Shown here: positions 49,748 through 61,854 of the stretch, piece by piece
How the letters are laid out: every line of letters starts with the position of its first letter
Position numbering within the stretch: the first letter of the stretch is position 1
Assembly: GCA_905250125.1 (NCBI GenBank)
Contig: CAJNOL010000653.1
Span: forward strand, 1-64,000
Source: Rotaria sordida
Taxonomy: Eukaryota > Rotifera > Eurotatoria > Philodinida > Philodinidae
Length of the DNA: 64,000 nucleotides
Reading direction: 5' to 3'
Notes under the pieces: generated by a model
Told to the model about the DNA's origin: nothing
The model's input: the letters and a program-made list of their open reading frames with translations, nothing else
Databases searched by the model: none
Program-made: the position numbers and the translations under genes

Positions 49748-51830
49748 ATAAAGTTTTTTTTGCTTTTTTTTATATGATGACAAGAAAAAAAGAAACAGAT
49801 GTAATTTAAAACAGATTATTTTTTATGAAACATTTCTTGAAATTAGAACACATTACAATTGTATACAGACAAATAGAAAAATCTAGAATTAATTACTTTT
49901 CTCAAATCAATTTTTGTATTCAAATAAAGAAAAAAAGACACAAATAGATATCAATTGTTTATTTTTTGTTGGAGTAGAATTGTCTACTGGATTAATTACT
50001 CTATCTTTTGTATTATAGTAGATAGTATGATCAATCGTTATTGAGATAGTCCACGATACATTTTAGCTAATACTTGATTGAATAAACATCGCTAAAGCTA
50101 TTTATTTAACTTTTCAAGATTTGCGCATGTTGGGGTTTTTTTGCGAGCACTTATAGTCTTAATGGAAAAAAAAACAAACTCCAGGCAAGATTTTTACGAA
50201 TAATTTAGTAAATACTTAAGTATGATTAGCTACTAAATTTCTTTCAAAAATGTTTCTCTATTTATTAATTAAAATGTGAGAAAATTTAAGTTATAACATG
50301 TTATTATAAACACATCGCTTCTAAAGTAGAATATGTACTATTCGTTATATTGAACATTAAATGTTGAATTTGTTTTTGTATATTGTCATCTGGTTTTATT
50401 TTCTCTATCCAAATTTGAGTTTATCTACTAAAAGAATAGAAAATCTGGAATTGTTTTTCTCAATAACAAATTATTTGAATATTTTTTTAGATCATTGATT
50501 AAATATTTTTACTTTAATCGATTTATTTTTTTAGTATTTAGTATTTGATGGCATAATTGTTCTTTTGTTTTATTCGATATTATATAAAAATATTAAAACA
50601 TGTTAATCAGACATGTCATTTATTTAAAAAGATTTCCTTCAATTTAATAATTTAAATTGATCAGCTTCTTGTAAAATGAAACATAAGTATTCAAGGATTA
50701 TTGCAACTGAACTTTCATAAAGAAATGATAATAAGACAAATATCGAAAGAATATTTATCTTCATTAATATTTTAAAATGATTGAAATTTTTTTTTCGTTT
50801 TTTGAATAATACATCAACCAAAATATAAAAGTTAGAATTAAATATTTGACTGTGTAAGTGTTACATAAACATGTCTTGGAAAGAAAAAGTGTCAGTCAAT
50901 AAACTCCCTTCAAATATGAAACTCTAATTTTTTTTTTGTGAACTTGTTTCTGCCTGTAATTCAATTTAAAGTTATAAATCAAACCCGAATACAGGAATAT
51001 CAACTTAACTATCTCCACTATACGAGGAACAAATTTGAATTCGATCTGTTGAGTACCAATATGCTCAACATTTGAAATTTTTATTAGCATAGAATTGAAA
51101 TAGATCTAGTGACACATTTCATATAGAGTTATCTCGAATAGAAAGTTTAAAGGTAACTAGCGCTTCTGAAAACATTTCTTTTTGTCTAACAAAGCTGATG
51201 AAAATGTGATGTTGGTCTTTGATGGTTCCTCGATTGTAATCTTTTCAGTTCTTTGTGAAATCATTTCTCTCGAATGATAATGAAAAGTTAATTTTGAAAA
51301 GATAGAATTTCTGTTTAGATCGCTATCTTAACTGAATTTTTCTTATAACATACAACTTTTGTCGTTTGCATACATCTTCTGTACAAGAGATGGATTCTTT
51401 CGATGCTATAGAATCAGAAAGAATTAGTATGCGACGACATGGCCAAAAACTAATTAAACAATAAACTATTATGTAATACTTGTAAGGTTTTTATATAAAA
51501 AAAATTATTCAATTCTATTGAATTGCTATTTCAATCTTGAAGAAAGAACAGTATACTTTGCCTCACTTTCTGAATAGTAATTTTGCTTGTTCTATCATTC
51601 TGTTTATCAATAATTTATTTTTGTTTTTTCTATTCTTTTTTTGAACTTTTTCTATACTCCATCAAATTTTTTTCATCTACCCTTTTCAATAATGTACGTG
51701 CCATAGAATAAGTTAAAAAGAACTCTGACACTTGGTTCAAAAGAATCAACGTCATACATTACACAAAGATGGATACATGAAAATGATTAATGAAGTATAA
51801 CGAGTGCATAGAATGAAACTTCAAACATTT

Positions 51831-51840
51831 TNNNNNNNNN
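51831..51840. other. Assembly gap (10 N)
   Basis: Ten N characters, flanked by T-rich sequence; the true gap size is unknown. Confidence 0.99.
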
Positions 51841-52221
51841 NTTTTTTTACTTTGTTATAAATGTGTGAGAGAGTATGATAGAGTTCACATGTATGTGTAC
51901 AACTCTTAAATTAAGTCGCAAAAAAAGCAAGAAAGAAAATAGCGTTACTTTTTGACAACAAATATATTTGTTCTAATAATGCATTCTATTGTTAGCGTCT
52001 ACGTTGAAAAACTATCGTTGTATGTAAGTTCATCTCCTTTGTTCTTTCTTATTATTCTTGAGTCTTATTCGCTTAATAATTGAAGACGACAAATCAGGGA
52101 TGAAAGAGGAAAATCAGAGAGAGAGAGAAAAATATATATAAAACATCTCAATTATTAGAAATTACGCATATTTGATTCATATGACAACGAATAGGAAAGT
52201 ACCGAACAGAAACGAAAGAAT

Positions 52222-52223
<2 letters not shown>

Positions 52224-52255
<32 letters not shown>
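52224..52255. repeat. (GA)n microsatellite
   Basis: About fifteen GA units, uninterrupted. Confidence 0.95.
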
Positions 52256-52258
<3 letters not shown>

Positions 52259-55200
52259 GGAAAGAAAATAGTCTTCACAAGGTCTTTTCTTCGGCAGGGC
52301 AATGAGTAAACGACAGTTCTTAATTCATATGTCGTACAAGTATTCCATAATAAACAAAACAAAACCTTGCTACATAAAATTATTTTGTAATAAAACAAAA
52401 AAAAATACAATCAAATGTTTCGTCCACTAGTAATTACATACAACTAGATATTATGCAGACATACTAAACAAACATATAATTCATTAATGCGGCATGAAAT
52501 GCAGTATTCATGTGAATTGTTTTGTGTTACTGACTAGATGTACATATCTAAATGTTGCAATGATACTCGTTCATACGCGAAATAAGAATACTAATATCAT
52601 ATTACTTTCATCTATTTTCGAATCTGTAAAAGGAGGTTATATATTCTTTAAGGATAACCCAGTAGAAAAGTAAAGTCTTGTAAATTTCGGTTTTTATTTC
52701 AAGATACATGATAATTAAAACGAAAACAGGAAAGAAAAACTAGTTGGTATTCTCTGTGAATAAGTGATTTCATATATGAATTAATGGATTAAAAAAATGT
52801 AAAGTATCTATCAACATTCATAGAAAAAAAAATGAATCTAATAGAATAAAAGTACCTTTTTCGTAGAAAACAATGCGTACTCAATCGAAGAAACGATTAT
52901 TTGTTTGTTATGAAATATCACTTTCTTAATAACCGACATTCGAATCAGTTTTATCTTGCTTCTAACACAACGCGAAAAGGAGAATTTCAGCTGTGCTAGG
53001 AAAAAAAATAACAATTTTTCACGATTAAGGGTGGAGTGAATGTCACATCTCTAGCCTGACCTTCACTGTTCATGTGTTATTTATCTTGTTTAATATAAAC
53101 AATGAGGAGACTATAGTAACATTTTCTTAGTCTTACATGCATATAAAGAATATTGAACATCTCATGTCGTTTGTTCTCGATCAAACAGTAGATGAGATTT
53201 TTTCATCGTAAAAAAATCCGGAAATGGATTGCGTTACTTGCTTTAACATAATAGATCTTGATTATAAAAGTAATTTAGTCAACAACTTTTTTTTTTTCTT
53301 CATTTTCTTAATGGCCTCGTGATTAAAAATTGCATATATTTATTTTGGAATTTGTTAAATGCACTAAACATACATTTTATTGTATGTCAAAGAGCAAAAG
53401 AACATTAGAGTTCATCAAGTTTGAATTTTAAGAGAATGAATATTGTACTCAATAACATTCTGTAAATCATTGGTAGATGTTCATTATAATTCTATAGAAA
53501 CAAAAAAAACATTCAACTTCGACTATTTTCTTCTACTCTATTATACTTTTGTTGATTTCATACGCAATATTTTACTATGAAAGACTGTTTTTTCTATCTA
53601 TTCATGTGTGCAAAATATCATTAGTCGATAATTAAATTGTAATGAATTTTTACATTAATGGAATTAACTTTCTTCGAGTTCAATAAGTTCATAAAGAAAT
53701 ACAAACTTACGACACATGAGTGATATAGAGTAAATAAACGAATACTATTTTTAATATTTTCAATAGAGATTCTTGTCAGTAGTGAACGTTGAGTCAAAAA
53801 TACTTCGGTTTTATTACATAAAATGATTTTTCTTTAATTAATACCACTTTATTCGTGATTGATTTTGAAAAAAAAAAAAGAAAATTTCTTTTGTGTGAGA
53901 AAATCATTTTATTAACAATACGAATAAATCAACTTATCTATTCTCTAAAAGTTCAAACTATATCGATTCTTATAAACTGTTGATGGATTCTCTTTGATTA
54001 CAATTGCAATAATTATGTTGTAGAGTAAACAAATATTGCCTCAAGCATACTTTGAAATATTGTCTTAGACATTATTTTGCTTCTTTTTTCTTTCATTAAT
54101 TTGTACATTATAAGTGATTGTGTAATTTCGAGAACTCAATCAAATCATTCGATCAATATTCAAGTTCTAAATATTGAATTTTGAAAATCATTTTTTTTTC
54201 TTTCAGAACAAATTGTGAAACAGGCGAATAATTTTAAAAATCAAGATTCAACATAACAAATATTCATCAAATACGTTTCAATAATAGTAACTTTGGACCG
54301 ATTTAAAAAGAAAGACAGTTCAAACTCTCAGTCTTGAAGATACTATCTTCAGTACATATGAGAAATTAGCAGTGGATTCGAGTAATATCGATAGTGGTTT
54401 GTCTAGGAACCTGTTCCTAAGTTTCTATTCATGTTTCATGTACAACTTGATGAGTTGTATTCAATAGTTTATTAAGATTCTCTGTAGTCAAATCATGTCT
54501 TAGAAAATTCTACAATTCTTCTATTTTGCAATAGGAGAAACAAGACTATGATAGTAAGTATGCCAACGATGCATTTAGGAAACTGTTCTACAGCTTCTAT
54601 GTTTGTTTCAGGGTGTGTAAATGTGAATGGGAATCAAGAAAAGACTAAGACCCTTGCCTACACCCATATACATTCATTAATGTTTCAATAGACGTCATAT
54701 ATAGCTTCTTTTTTGTGTACTTAACTTTTTAGTGCTGAATGTCTTTGTGTTTATCATTTCAATTTTCAACTTGACAAGTTCTATGCAATTATACAATCAG
54801 ATTTTTTTATAAGTTTCTATCATGTCTTCGAAAATTTCAAAATGCAAAAATATTTTGCTTTCAGATTCAATAATGGATTATGCAGTGGTCAAGCAGATTG
54901 TTTTCATGGTACTTGATATTGAGTGCTATTTTTCTTCAATGAAAATGATCGACTGGTTAGCAATTTGTTTTCTTCACTTTACATTGATTGAATCATTCTG
55001 AATATGATCATATTTTCAAGCTTGAATCAATGAAAATAGTGTAAAATAAATTCCTTCAAGTGATTGTACCTCTGTCTTTTTTCAGTGATATGTAATATGC
55101 TGTTCATGTTATCAAAATCAATTAAGTGAACTTACTGAACATTGTTGATGAATATTATTTTAAACAATTGATTCGCTCACAATATTATTATATTTTGATA

Positions 55201-55437
55201 GTGATCAACAAATATAAATTTTTGAATAAGAGAAAAGAAATAAATCAAACAAATTTTAGGTATAAAATGTACAATTAAAGTAATTGGTTAACAATAGTCG
55301 TGTCTTTAGATTGCACCAACGTTATGTTCAATAAAGACTTTTAACAATTCATGAAGACTGCCCATATTAGTTTGATTTAGGTGTTGGCTTGATGTAACTG
55401 ACTGATTTATGATTATGTCAATGTCTACAATATGTGA

Positions 55438-56030
55438 TTAATAAGTTTTTACACCTCGATGACATCCGTATGGTAGGCAAAAGACACGGAAAATAATTAG
55501 AATACTAAGTGCAACAGTAAGGATGATAAACACAGTATTTGCTGTACTTATATTCCCTTGTATACGTAGACTGTTACCAGTTTGTTTACCTATGCTTCTG
55601 TTATGTTTTTTCTCTTGAATTTTCATCTGTTCATCTCAAGTAAGTGTTAAATTTGTATCAGATACAAACGGATATACTTTCGAAAGGCTAATATCGAATG
55701 AACGAGTTGGTTCAACAATAGAAGCAATATCTTCGTTTATTTGTTTTAAAATATATGGCTTCAACGTATGACATCACTTATGGCCAATAAACTCTATATT
55801 ATCCTCAAAGCAAAAGCTACCATTACAATGTAAGTGAACTATCATAAAATTTTTAAAAAATGGAACTTTTCAATTATGACACAGGTAATAACTGTTCTTG
55901 TAGACAATGTCATTACATCAGAATCTATTTTCTTCACCTATGAAGAATTTTAGAGAGAATTCTTAATGTGGCAATGGCATGAACGAGTGATTGAACGAAG
56001 TTTTTCCAGACACATTATTTAAATGTTGCT
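55438..56030 (-). pseudogene. Decayed membrane glycoprotein-like gene
   Basis: One frame on the minus strand stays protein-like for about 590 bp despite at least five stops. It ends with a well preserved membrane helix (TVFIILTVALSILIIF), a short Cys-containing basic tail (GCHRGVKTY) and a stop at 55438. Upstream is a Cys-bearing ectodomain-like stretch (GSFCFEDN; a later Cys after an in-frame TGA). One stop (TGA, near 55630) lies about 30 codons before the membrane helix. The plan (ectodomain, one helix, short tail) is that of a type I membrane glycoprotein. An envelope-like gene of a retroelement is one possibility, but I recognise no family and give this only as a guess. It is not functional. 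Confidence 0.35.
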
Positions 56031-57776
56031 GCATAATGGGCAGATCTCGATAATTCGTGATAATCTCCAAAATCACATATAAACTACTTTGAACTTTCTC
56101 CTCCAATCAATATCTATATATTTCTATTCAAGTTATTTTGACTTTAGCCTGTAGAAAACTAGAAGAGCATATGCAATCATAAGAATCAGACAAGAATTTA
56201 AGGATACCAGAACTTTGTCTGGGAAAAGATAATGTTTGCCTCATAAACCAAGATTTGTTCTCTCATATAACAATCTTATGCCGAAGTATGTGTATATGAT
56301 TTTGACAAACGACCAAGAAAAATAAGCATTTTGAAGGAATAACGGTAAGAATGTCCTTTAATTTATATGGTAAAATATAAACTGTGATTGAATATATTAT
56401 TAAAGAAAACGAGAAATTTTATTAAAACTAACATTCAATCCTCTATAAATATGATAAATTAACACCTTTGTTTCTAAGTGTTTTAATAGCTGTGTATTAT
56501 AAAATCATTCGTTGTTGATCGGCTAATGTCTTTTATAAAATTCCTACATAATAGAATTATCGTAGATCAAATTGTGTCTAACGCAAAAAAACAAAATAAA
56601 ATGAAAATAAATTGTTGATATATTTATTGTGTATGTATTCTGAAATTCTGCTTCATAGTTTTTTGTTTTTGATACAAGAAACAAAAGATTCATCTCCTTC
56701 ATTTTTTAAATCCTTTCAAAGAATTTGTCTCCTAATTCTAACCTATCAATATCTGTATTCTAGATTAATGAAAATAAAATATGCTTGGTATTTTCTATAA
56801 TTTATAAAATGGCCATATTTAATGTCTTCTATATGACATCTGTATTATGTTCGCCTTATTGTTACCAAATACAGCCAGGACATTTATATTTAGATAACAT
56901 CAAAATGTCTGTTATTTAGTATCCAATCAATTTCTTTTTTTACTGATATGTGGGTGTGCATACTAGGTTTTGTTTTTGCCATATCATCTTGAAGTAAATA
57001 TACGAGTTAAAAAAATCAATGAGTCAATAATAATGAATTAATATATTTGTATCAAAATTTTTTTCTAGACTTGTCATGAGAGAAAAAAAAATCTGTGTTG
57101 ATTTGATTGACTTGAATAACACACATTATAATTAAAGATTAATATTCTATAGCTTTTTTTCTTTTTCTTTTTCTTTTTCAAAGGCTTGTCCTAAAATGAT
57201 TTCTATCCTTCTTTCTTTTTTTTTTCATCTTATTTACACAATTTTCTCATCTATGAATTTATGTGTCTTCTTTATATTTGATATTTAGGAAGATTTCAGT
57301 TATAAAAATATGTCTGCATGTAGATAAAATATGTAGAAATATTTTATAACTGACAACAACCTAAATTAAACTTGAATTATTCGATTGTTCTTTTTTTTTT
57401 TTGAATTATACAAGGTTAGTCTGGAATATTCTCTTAAGAATTATTATATTAATAAATATATATACATAACATTTATTTTGTTCGATTTCTATCAATTTTT
57501 TCATATAGCAAAAAAAATAATTTTCTATTAACTAATATCTTTATGAATGCTTGTGATTGATCTACGAAAAAAATTAATTAATTAATAAAAAAAAGATTCT
57601 AATTTAGATAATTCATTCATCGTTCTCTTTATAGAAAATAATTTAACAAAATAGATTATTAACAAAAACGAGTCGTTGCATTTTTATTTTATTGAAAAAA
57701 GATAAAAATCATAACAAAAAAAAAAGAATGATTACTACGATAAAATTTTTGTATGTATTGCGAATACAAAATATTA
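56031..57776. other. Gene-free region, no feature recognised
   Basis: About 1.7 kb of A+T-rich DNA with CTTTTT-type tracts (57150-57182). It may contain further unreadable parts of the decayed gene that ends at 55438. No polymerase or protease domain could be seen. Confidence 0.4.
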
Positions 57777-57986
57777 TCTTGTCCGGAAAGTTCGTGCAAC
57801 TGATATTCTATGAAATCTTAAGTTAATAAGTACTACATTTATTCAATCGAATGATCTTCACTAGCGATTCCACATTGCCAACGAGCTATGTGTGGCTATT
57901 ATCGAAGGTCATTACATTGATTAAATGCAGCACTTATTATCCTAAGGTTTCATAGTATATGAGTTGTACGAACTTTCTGGACAAGG
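57777..57986. mobile_element. Palindromic mariner-type MITE, 210 bp
   Basis: The left end TCTTGTCCGGAAAGTTCGTG and the reverse complement of the right end, CCTTGTCCAGAAAGTTCGTA, match. Similarity runs on for about 90 bp per arm (CTATGAAA.CTTA, AATAAGT.CT.CATTTA.TCAA), so nearly the whole element is one hairpin. It is flanked by TA on each side (57775-57776 and 57987-57988). The TA target and the TGTCC.GAAAGTTCG terminus fit Tc1/mariner elements. It is non-coding. Confidence 0.8.
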
Positions 57987-57988
57987 TA

Positions 57989-58218
57989 ATATCATTTCAA
58001 TTATTTCGCATTAAACAAGAGCTATAGTTATGAAAAAAGTTTATTCCAAAGACCTATAATAAATCATCAAATACTTTATCGAAATTGGACATAGAGGGCC
58101 AAATTAAAACTGTCGCTGGTTAGGTAACGAATTTATGATACGAAGTGTCCGTGATGTACACCAAGCGAGATAATATATTTTTTAGGTATTTACAATATAT
58201 ATTAGATACTGACAAATA
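57989..58218. other. Spacer between MITEs
   Basis: A+T-rich spacer, nothing recognised. Confidence 0.3.
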
Positions 58219-58426
58219 GACCTCATCGGGTCCAAATCGGAAGAAAACTTTGATGTATATATTAATGTTTTTTGAATTTTTTGAAAATTTTTGTTCATTT
58301 TATTCAAAAATCTTTAATTTATTTATAAGAAAGTAGAAAAAAAAACAAATCTTTTCATGACTATATACATACCTAAATCCAGTTACTATTGGCTTCGGAT
58401 CCAGAAATTCTTGGACCAGTGGGCTC
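58219..58426. mobile_element. Small TA-flanked MITE-like element (family A)
   Basis: The left end is GACCTCATCGGGTCC. The reverse complement of the right end is GAGCCCACTGGTCCAAGAAT, continuing TTCTGGATCC. TA flanks lie at 58217-58218 and 58427-58428. The right-end sequence is clearly related to the interior of the element at 59187 (GAAGAATTTCTGGACTCGG). It is non-coding. Confidence 0.5.
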
Positions 58427-58428
58427 TA

Positions 58429-59186
58429 CCCACAAATCAAAATTTTAGTACTATTTATTTTTATTTTTTTGTGATACTTGAATAGAGCTCGCCAAGTTAC
58501 ATAAGGAAACGTGTGTTTCATACTTAAAAATAAATTTTAAAAAGTTCCTTACAAGTCAGAATGTTTTTGTCTATTTTATGCACCTCGACGAGTTCTATCC
58601 AACCATCATCAAAAAAAATAAAAATAAATGATGTCAAAATTTTGATTTCTAAGTATCTTACATATACCTCTAAATTTCTAAAAAATGCATTATTTCACTC
58701 AGTGCATCTCATGGACAGCTCATGTTTTAAATTTGTTAGTTTGGTAATGAGAGCTTTAATTTGATCCACATATACTTTACTAACAGTAGAAGACCTTAGC
58801 TACCGAGAATAATAGACGTTTGGCTCTTTTTCCAGAGTTATTTAGCAACGGAAAAAAGCACTGAACGACATTAACGACAAGACTTAGACTGCTATTCTAG
58901 AACATTTCAAAATCTCTCTCGAAATTTTCAATGTTCTAAATAGTGCAGTTTTTGATTTTTACACAGATAAAAATTTATATTTAAGATGTCAAGGATGATG
59001 AGTAATGATGCATTGATTTGCCACAATAGTCATATGATCAACATAAAAAGCGTAAACTAATCAAGTTAGAACTTTGTAGAATAACATTAATATCAATGTT
59101 TTTGAGATTATTGAGTTATATAAAAATGTATTGAAACTTGCTGTAGATATAATTGATATGTACAACAGGTTTATTTGCTAAGACTA
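58429..59186. other. Spacer between MITEs
   Basis: A+T-rich, with no ORF or repeat assigned. Confidence 0.3.
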
Positions 59187-59283
59187 CAGCCCATCGGGTC
59201 GAAGAATTTCTGGACTCGGATCAGGTCGAAACAAGATTTTTAGACACAGATCCGATCGGGTTTGGGTAAGATCCGATGAGCTG
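59187..59283. mobile_element. 97-bp TA-flanked MITE (family A)
   Basis: The left end CAGCCCATCGGGTC and the reverse complement of the right end, CAGCTCATCGGATC, form a 14-bp imperfect inverted repeat. TA flanks lie at 59185-59186 and 59284-59285. GATCGGGT/CGGATC submotifs recur inside. Its sequence is shared with the element at 58219-58426. Confidence 0.65.
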
Positions 59284-59647
59284 TAGCTAAGACAGATCAC
59301 TTCTCTGACGATCAATTATCTTGAAAAATAACTATAGTCTGCAAGAGACTTTTCACTTAACATATTTTGTGTTAGTATAATAAAGCTAAATAAACATATA
59401 TGAGTTTCATATTTCAACCCTAGAGGAACTCTGCTAACAAGCTTTTCTTCAATAAATTCTAATTATATATTATGCATACGGTAGTCTGTTTATTTTCATT
59501 TCGATCGTTATTAATAGATAAATAAAACTGAACACTTTTATATAGGAAATAAGATTAGAATAAAAAAAGAAAGTTACAAGCAAATATATTTATTTCCAGA
59601 CATGTTAACGATATGTTTTTTTTTCCATCTAAAATAATCGAACTATA
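59284..59647. other. 3' flank of the CAP gene
   Basis: A+T-rich. On the minus strand an AATAAA signal (plus-strand TTTATT at 59589-59594) lies 54 bp past the stop codon of the CAP gene. Confidence 0.6.
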
Positions 59648-60613
59648 TTATCTAGTCGCTGGTTTGTGTTCATCATTAGCATTAAAATCGACATTTGCAG
59701 GAAATTGACCACGAATATTTCCAGGAGGTTTATAAAGAGCAACAACAAATAATCTTTGACCATTATAAGCATGACCGATACCTAATTCTTTTGAAATTTT
59801 CCATATTAATTGTGAAAAATGCGGAGCTGAAGATTCATTTTTAGCATTATAATTATGACGTTCTTCATACCAAGCAGCGACGATATGTTCACCTAGACAT
59901 GACATAAAAAATCAATATAAATAAAATTAATAATTTTTCACCAGTTATTTTTGATGGATCGCCTGTATCAACTACAAAAATATTTTCATTATAATCATTG
60001 GATAATTGTATTGGCTGTTCATTAGCTTCAGCATGTGCACGTATTTGTGCTTTTTCATGTAAATCATTATTATTTTGAAGTTTATTGGCTTTCATTTGTG
60101 TACGATATTTATTATGTTGATCAAGAACTACTTGTTGAAATTCTTCTATTGGTATACCATGTGTTCCATTTGTTTCAGCAGCATAATCTAAATGATTACA
60201 AAGAAAAAGAGACAAACAAACCAAAGTCGTTTTATTTTTAAAACATTTACTTTGAGAATTAGCTTCATGTGATCCTCGTCCATTATTTCTTAAGGGGTCA
60301 GAATCATGATCCGCACCTTCATTATCTCGACTAGTATCTACAAAAATATAATTAAAAGAAAAAAGAAAAATTATAGAAAAATCTCATTCATACCGTTATG
60401 TACTGGTATAGATGGAAGATCTATTTTAGCTAATTGTTCATGTTCATTACGATTGAATGTATTAGATACATTTGCATCTAAGTAAAAAGAAAAAAAATCA
60501 GTTTAAAAGAAAAAGAAAAACAATTAGTTACCTTTTGCTTGAACATTATCATGCATGGATAAACAACATATTGTGATGATAAATAGTATCCGATGAGATA
60601 ATACTAAGAACAT
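59648..60613 (-). CDS. Secreted CAP-domain (SCP/GAPR-1-like) protein
   Basis: Five exons: 60532-60613, 60394-60477, 60251-60337, 59942-60187 and 59648-59892. They total 744 nt (247 aa), all phases closing. A signal peptide (LSHRILFIITICCLSM, cleavage near residue 25) precedes a polar, acidic linker of about 65 residues on two small exons. The CAP domain follows: VVLDQHNKYRTQ (first His), LHEKAQIRAHAEAN, NENIFV, ITGEHIVAAWYEE, then HFSQLIWKISKELGIGHA (second His and CAP signature) and LFVVALYKPPGN. The layout is closest to GAPR-1/PRY-type CAP proteins. It has no Cys-rich tail. CAP proteins act outside the cell in defence, lipid binding or reproduction; the role here is unknown. The Met is at the signal peptide. 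Confidence 0.85.
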
Positions 60614-61854
60614 TGTAAATCTTTGTGAATATTCTTATTCGTTCTTTTTTGTTTTTGTTAGTAGTCAAAACTATTTTAAAACAATTGTATTAATACAATT
60701 TGCTAAAATAAACGAGAACCGTTTGTTTCTTTTTAATCCTATCTTTCTATTCTTTTTTGAGGATGTATGTTTATAATTAATATCAACGAAAAACTGCAGA
60801 TGTGTTTTTGTTTAAAAAGTTTGACATATACACCGCCTACATTTTGTCTTGAAACAGTTATGTTTGTAATTGTAAAAGTAATACCATAGGTATCTATAGG
60901 CTGATATATGTTTCATATGGCTCGAATAGAAAGATAATAAGATAAATAGAGTTTTTAACCAGAAAAATTGATTATGAAAATATAATTTAATAAATATTGG
61001 ATGGTACCATGCTAGTTAGTTTATCAATATATTCATTTGATGTAAACTGTCTAAGAATAAAATAGACATTTCTACAAAATATTGTTTACTTTTTAAAATA
61101 ATTGAATTGTTTTTACTTAATATATTAATGTTAGTGTTTATATATTATTCGAAACGATAAAAAAATCATTATGAATACGAATTATTATTGAATAGATTTC
61201 GCAAACGATGAATATAACAATTGTATGAAATAACTGGCTAATCGTTTTCATGCAAACTGATATGTTATGAATAAGTCTCATTGAAGAAAAAATACATATA
61301 ATTAATAGGTTGAAAAAGCTGATCATAACAACTTTATTAGAATAACTTCTTTGTGAAATTATCTTTCAACAATATAATCAGCAAAATAATAGGCTGAAAA
61401 CATTTGTGACATACTCAATGATTGATTTTCTATTAAAATAAATGAATACATTGGATAGAGTATTGTTCATCTAATGAGTGATGTCGATTTTGAAACTTAT
61501 TTAGAACTTCTATTTTTCTTCAATAGCTTCATTCTTATTATAAAACATCATTATCAATATTCAAAATGATTGTTATTTGTCTTTTTCTGCTGTGAAAAAA
61601 TTGAAAACACTACATATCAATAGAATTATTGATTTGAATATTAGCAATAAGAATAATAAGAATATTTCTAGATTCTATATGAGAATGTATCCGCCTTGCA
61701 AACACCACACTTTTTTCTTGATATATTTTCGATATCAAAAAGAAAGAAACAACAACAAATATAATTAATAATCAGTAGAGTTATATAAAACACAAAAAAA
61801 ATCAAAAATTTAGTTCATTGGTCTGAAATAATCATTATCAATAAAATGACGATC
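60614..61854. other. Spacer upstream of the CAP gene
   Basis: About 1.2 kb. It includes the promoter side of the CAP gene and the 3' flank of the proline-rich gene; no feature was recognised. Confidence 0.5.

Larger units (their letters stand above)
49748..55437. other. 5.7-kb gene-free region with an assembly gap
   Basis: No exon series or domain was recognised on either strand. The first few hundred bases are the upstream region of the kelch gene. It contains ten N (51831-51840) and a (GA)n tract (52224-52255). A GGGTGTGTAAATGTG patch near 54611 is paired with CTACACCCATAT near 54660. Two weak direct copies of GGAAC.TGTTC..AG.TTCTAT occur near 54410 and 54580. Confidence 0.5.
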
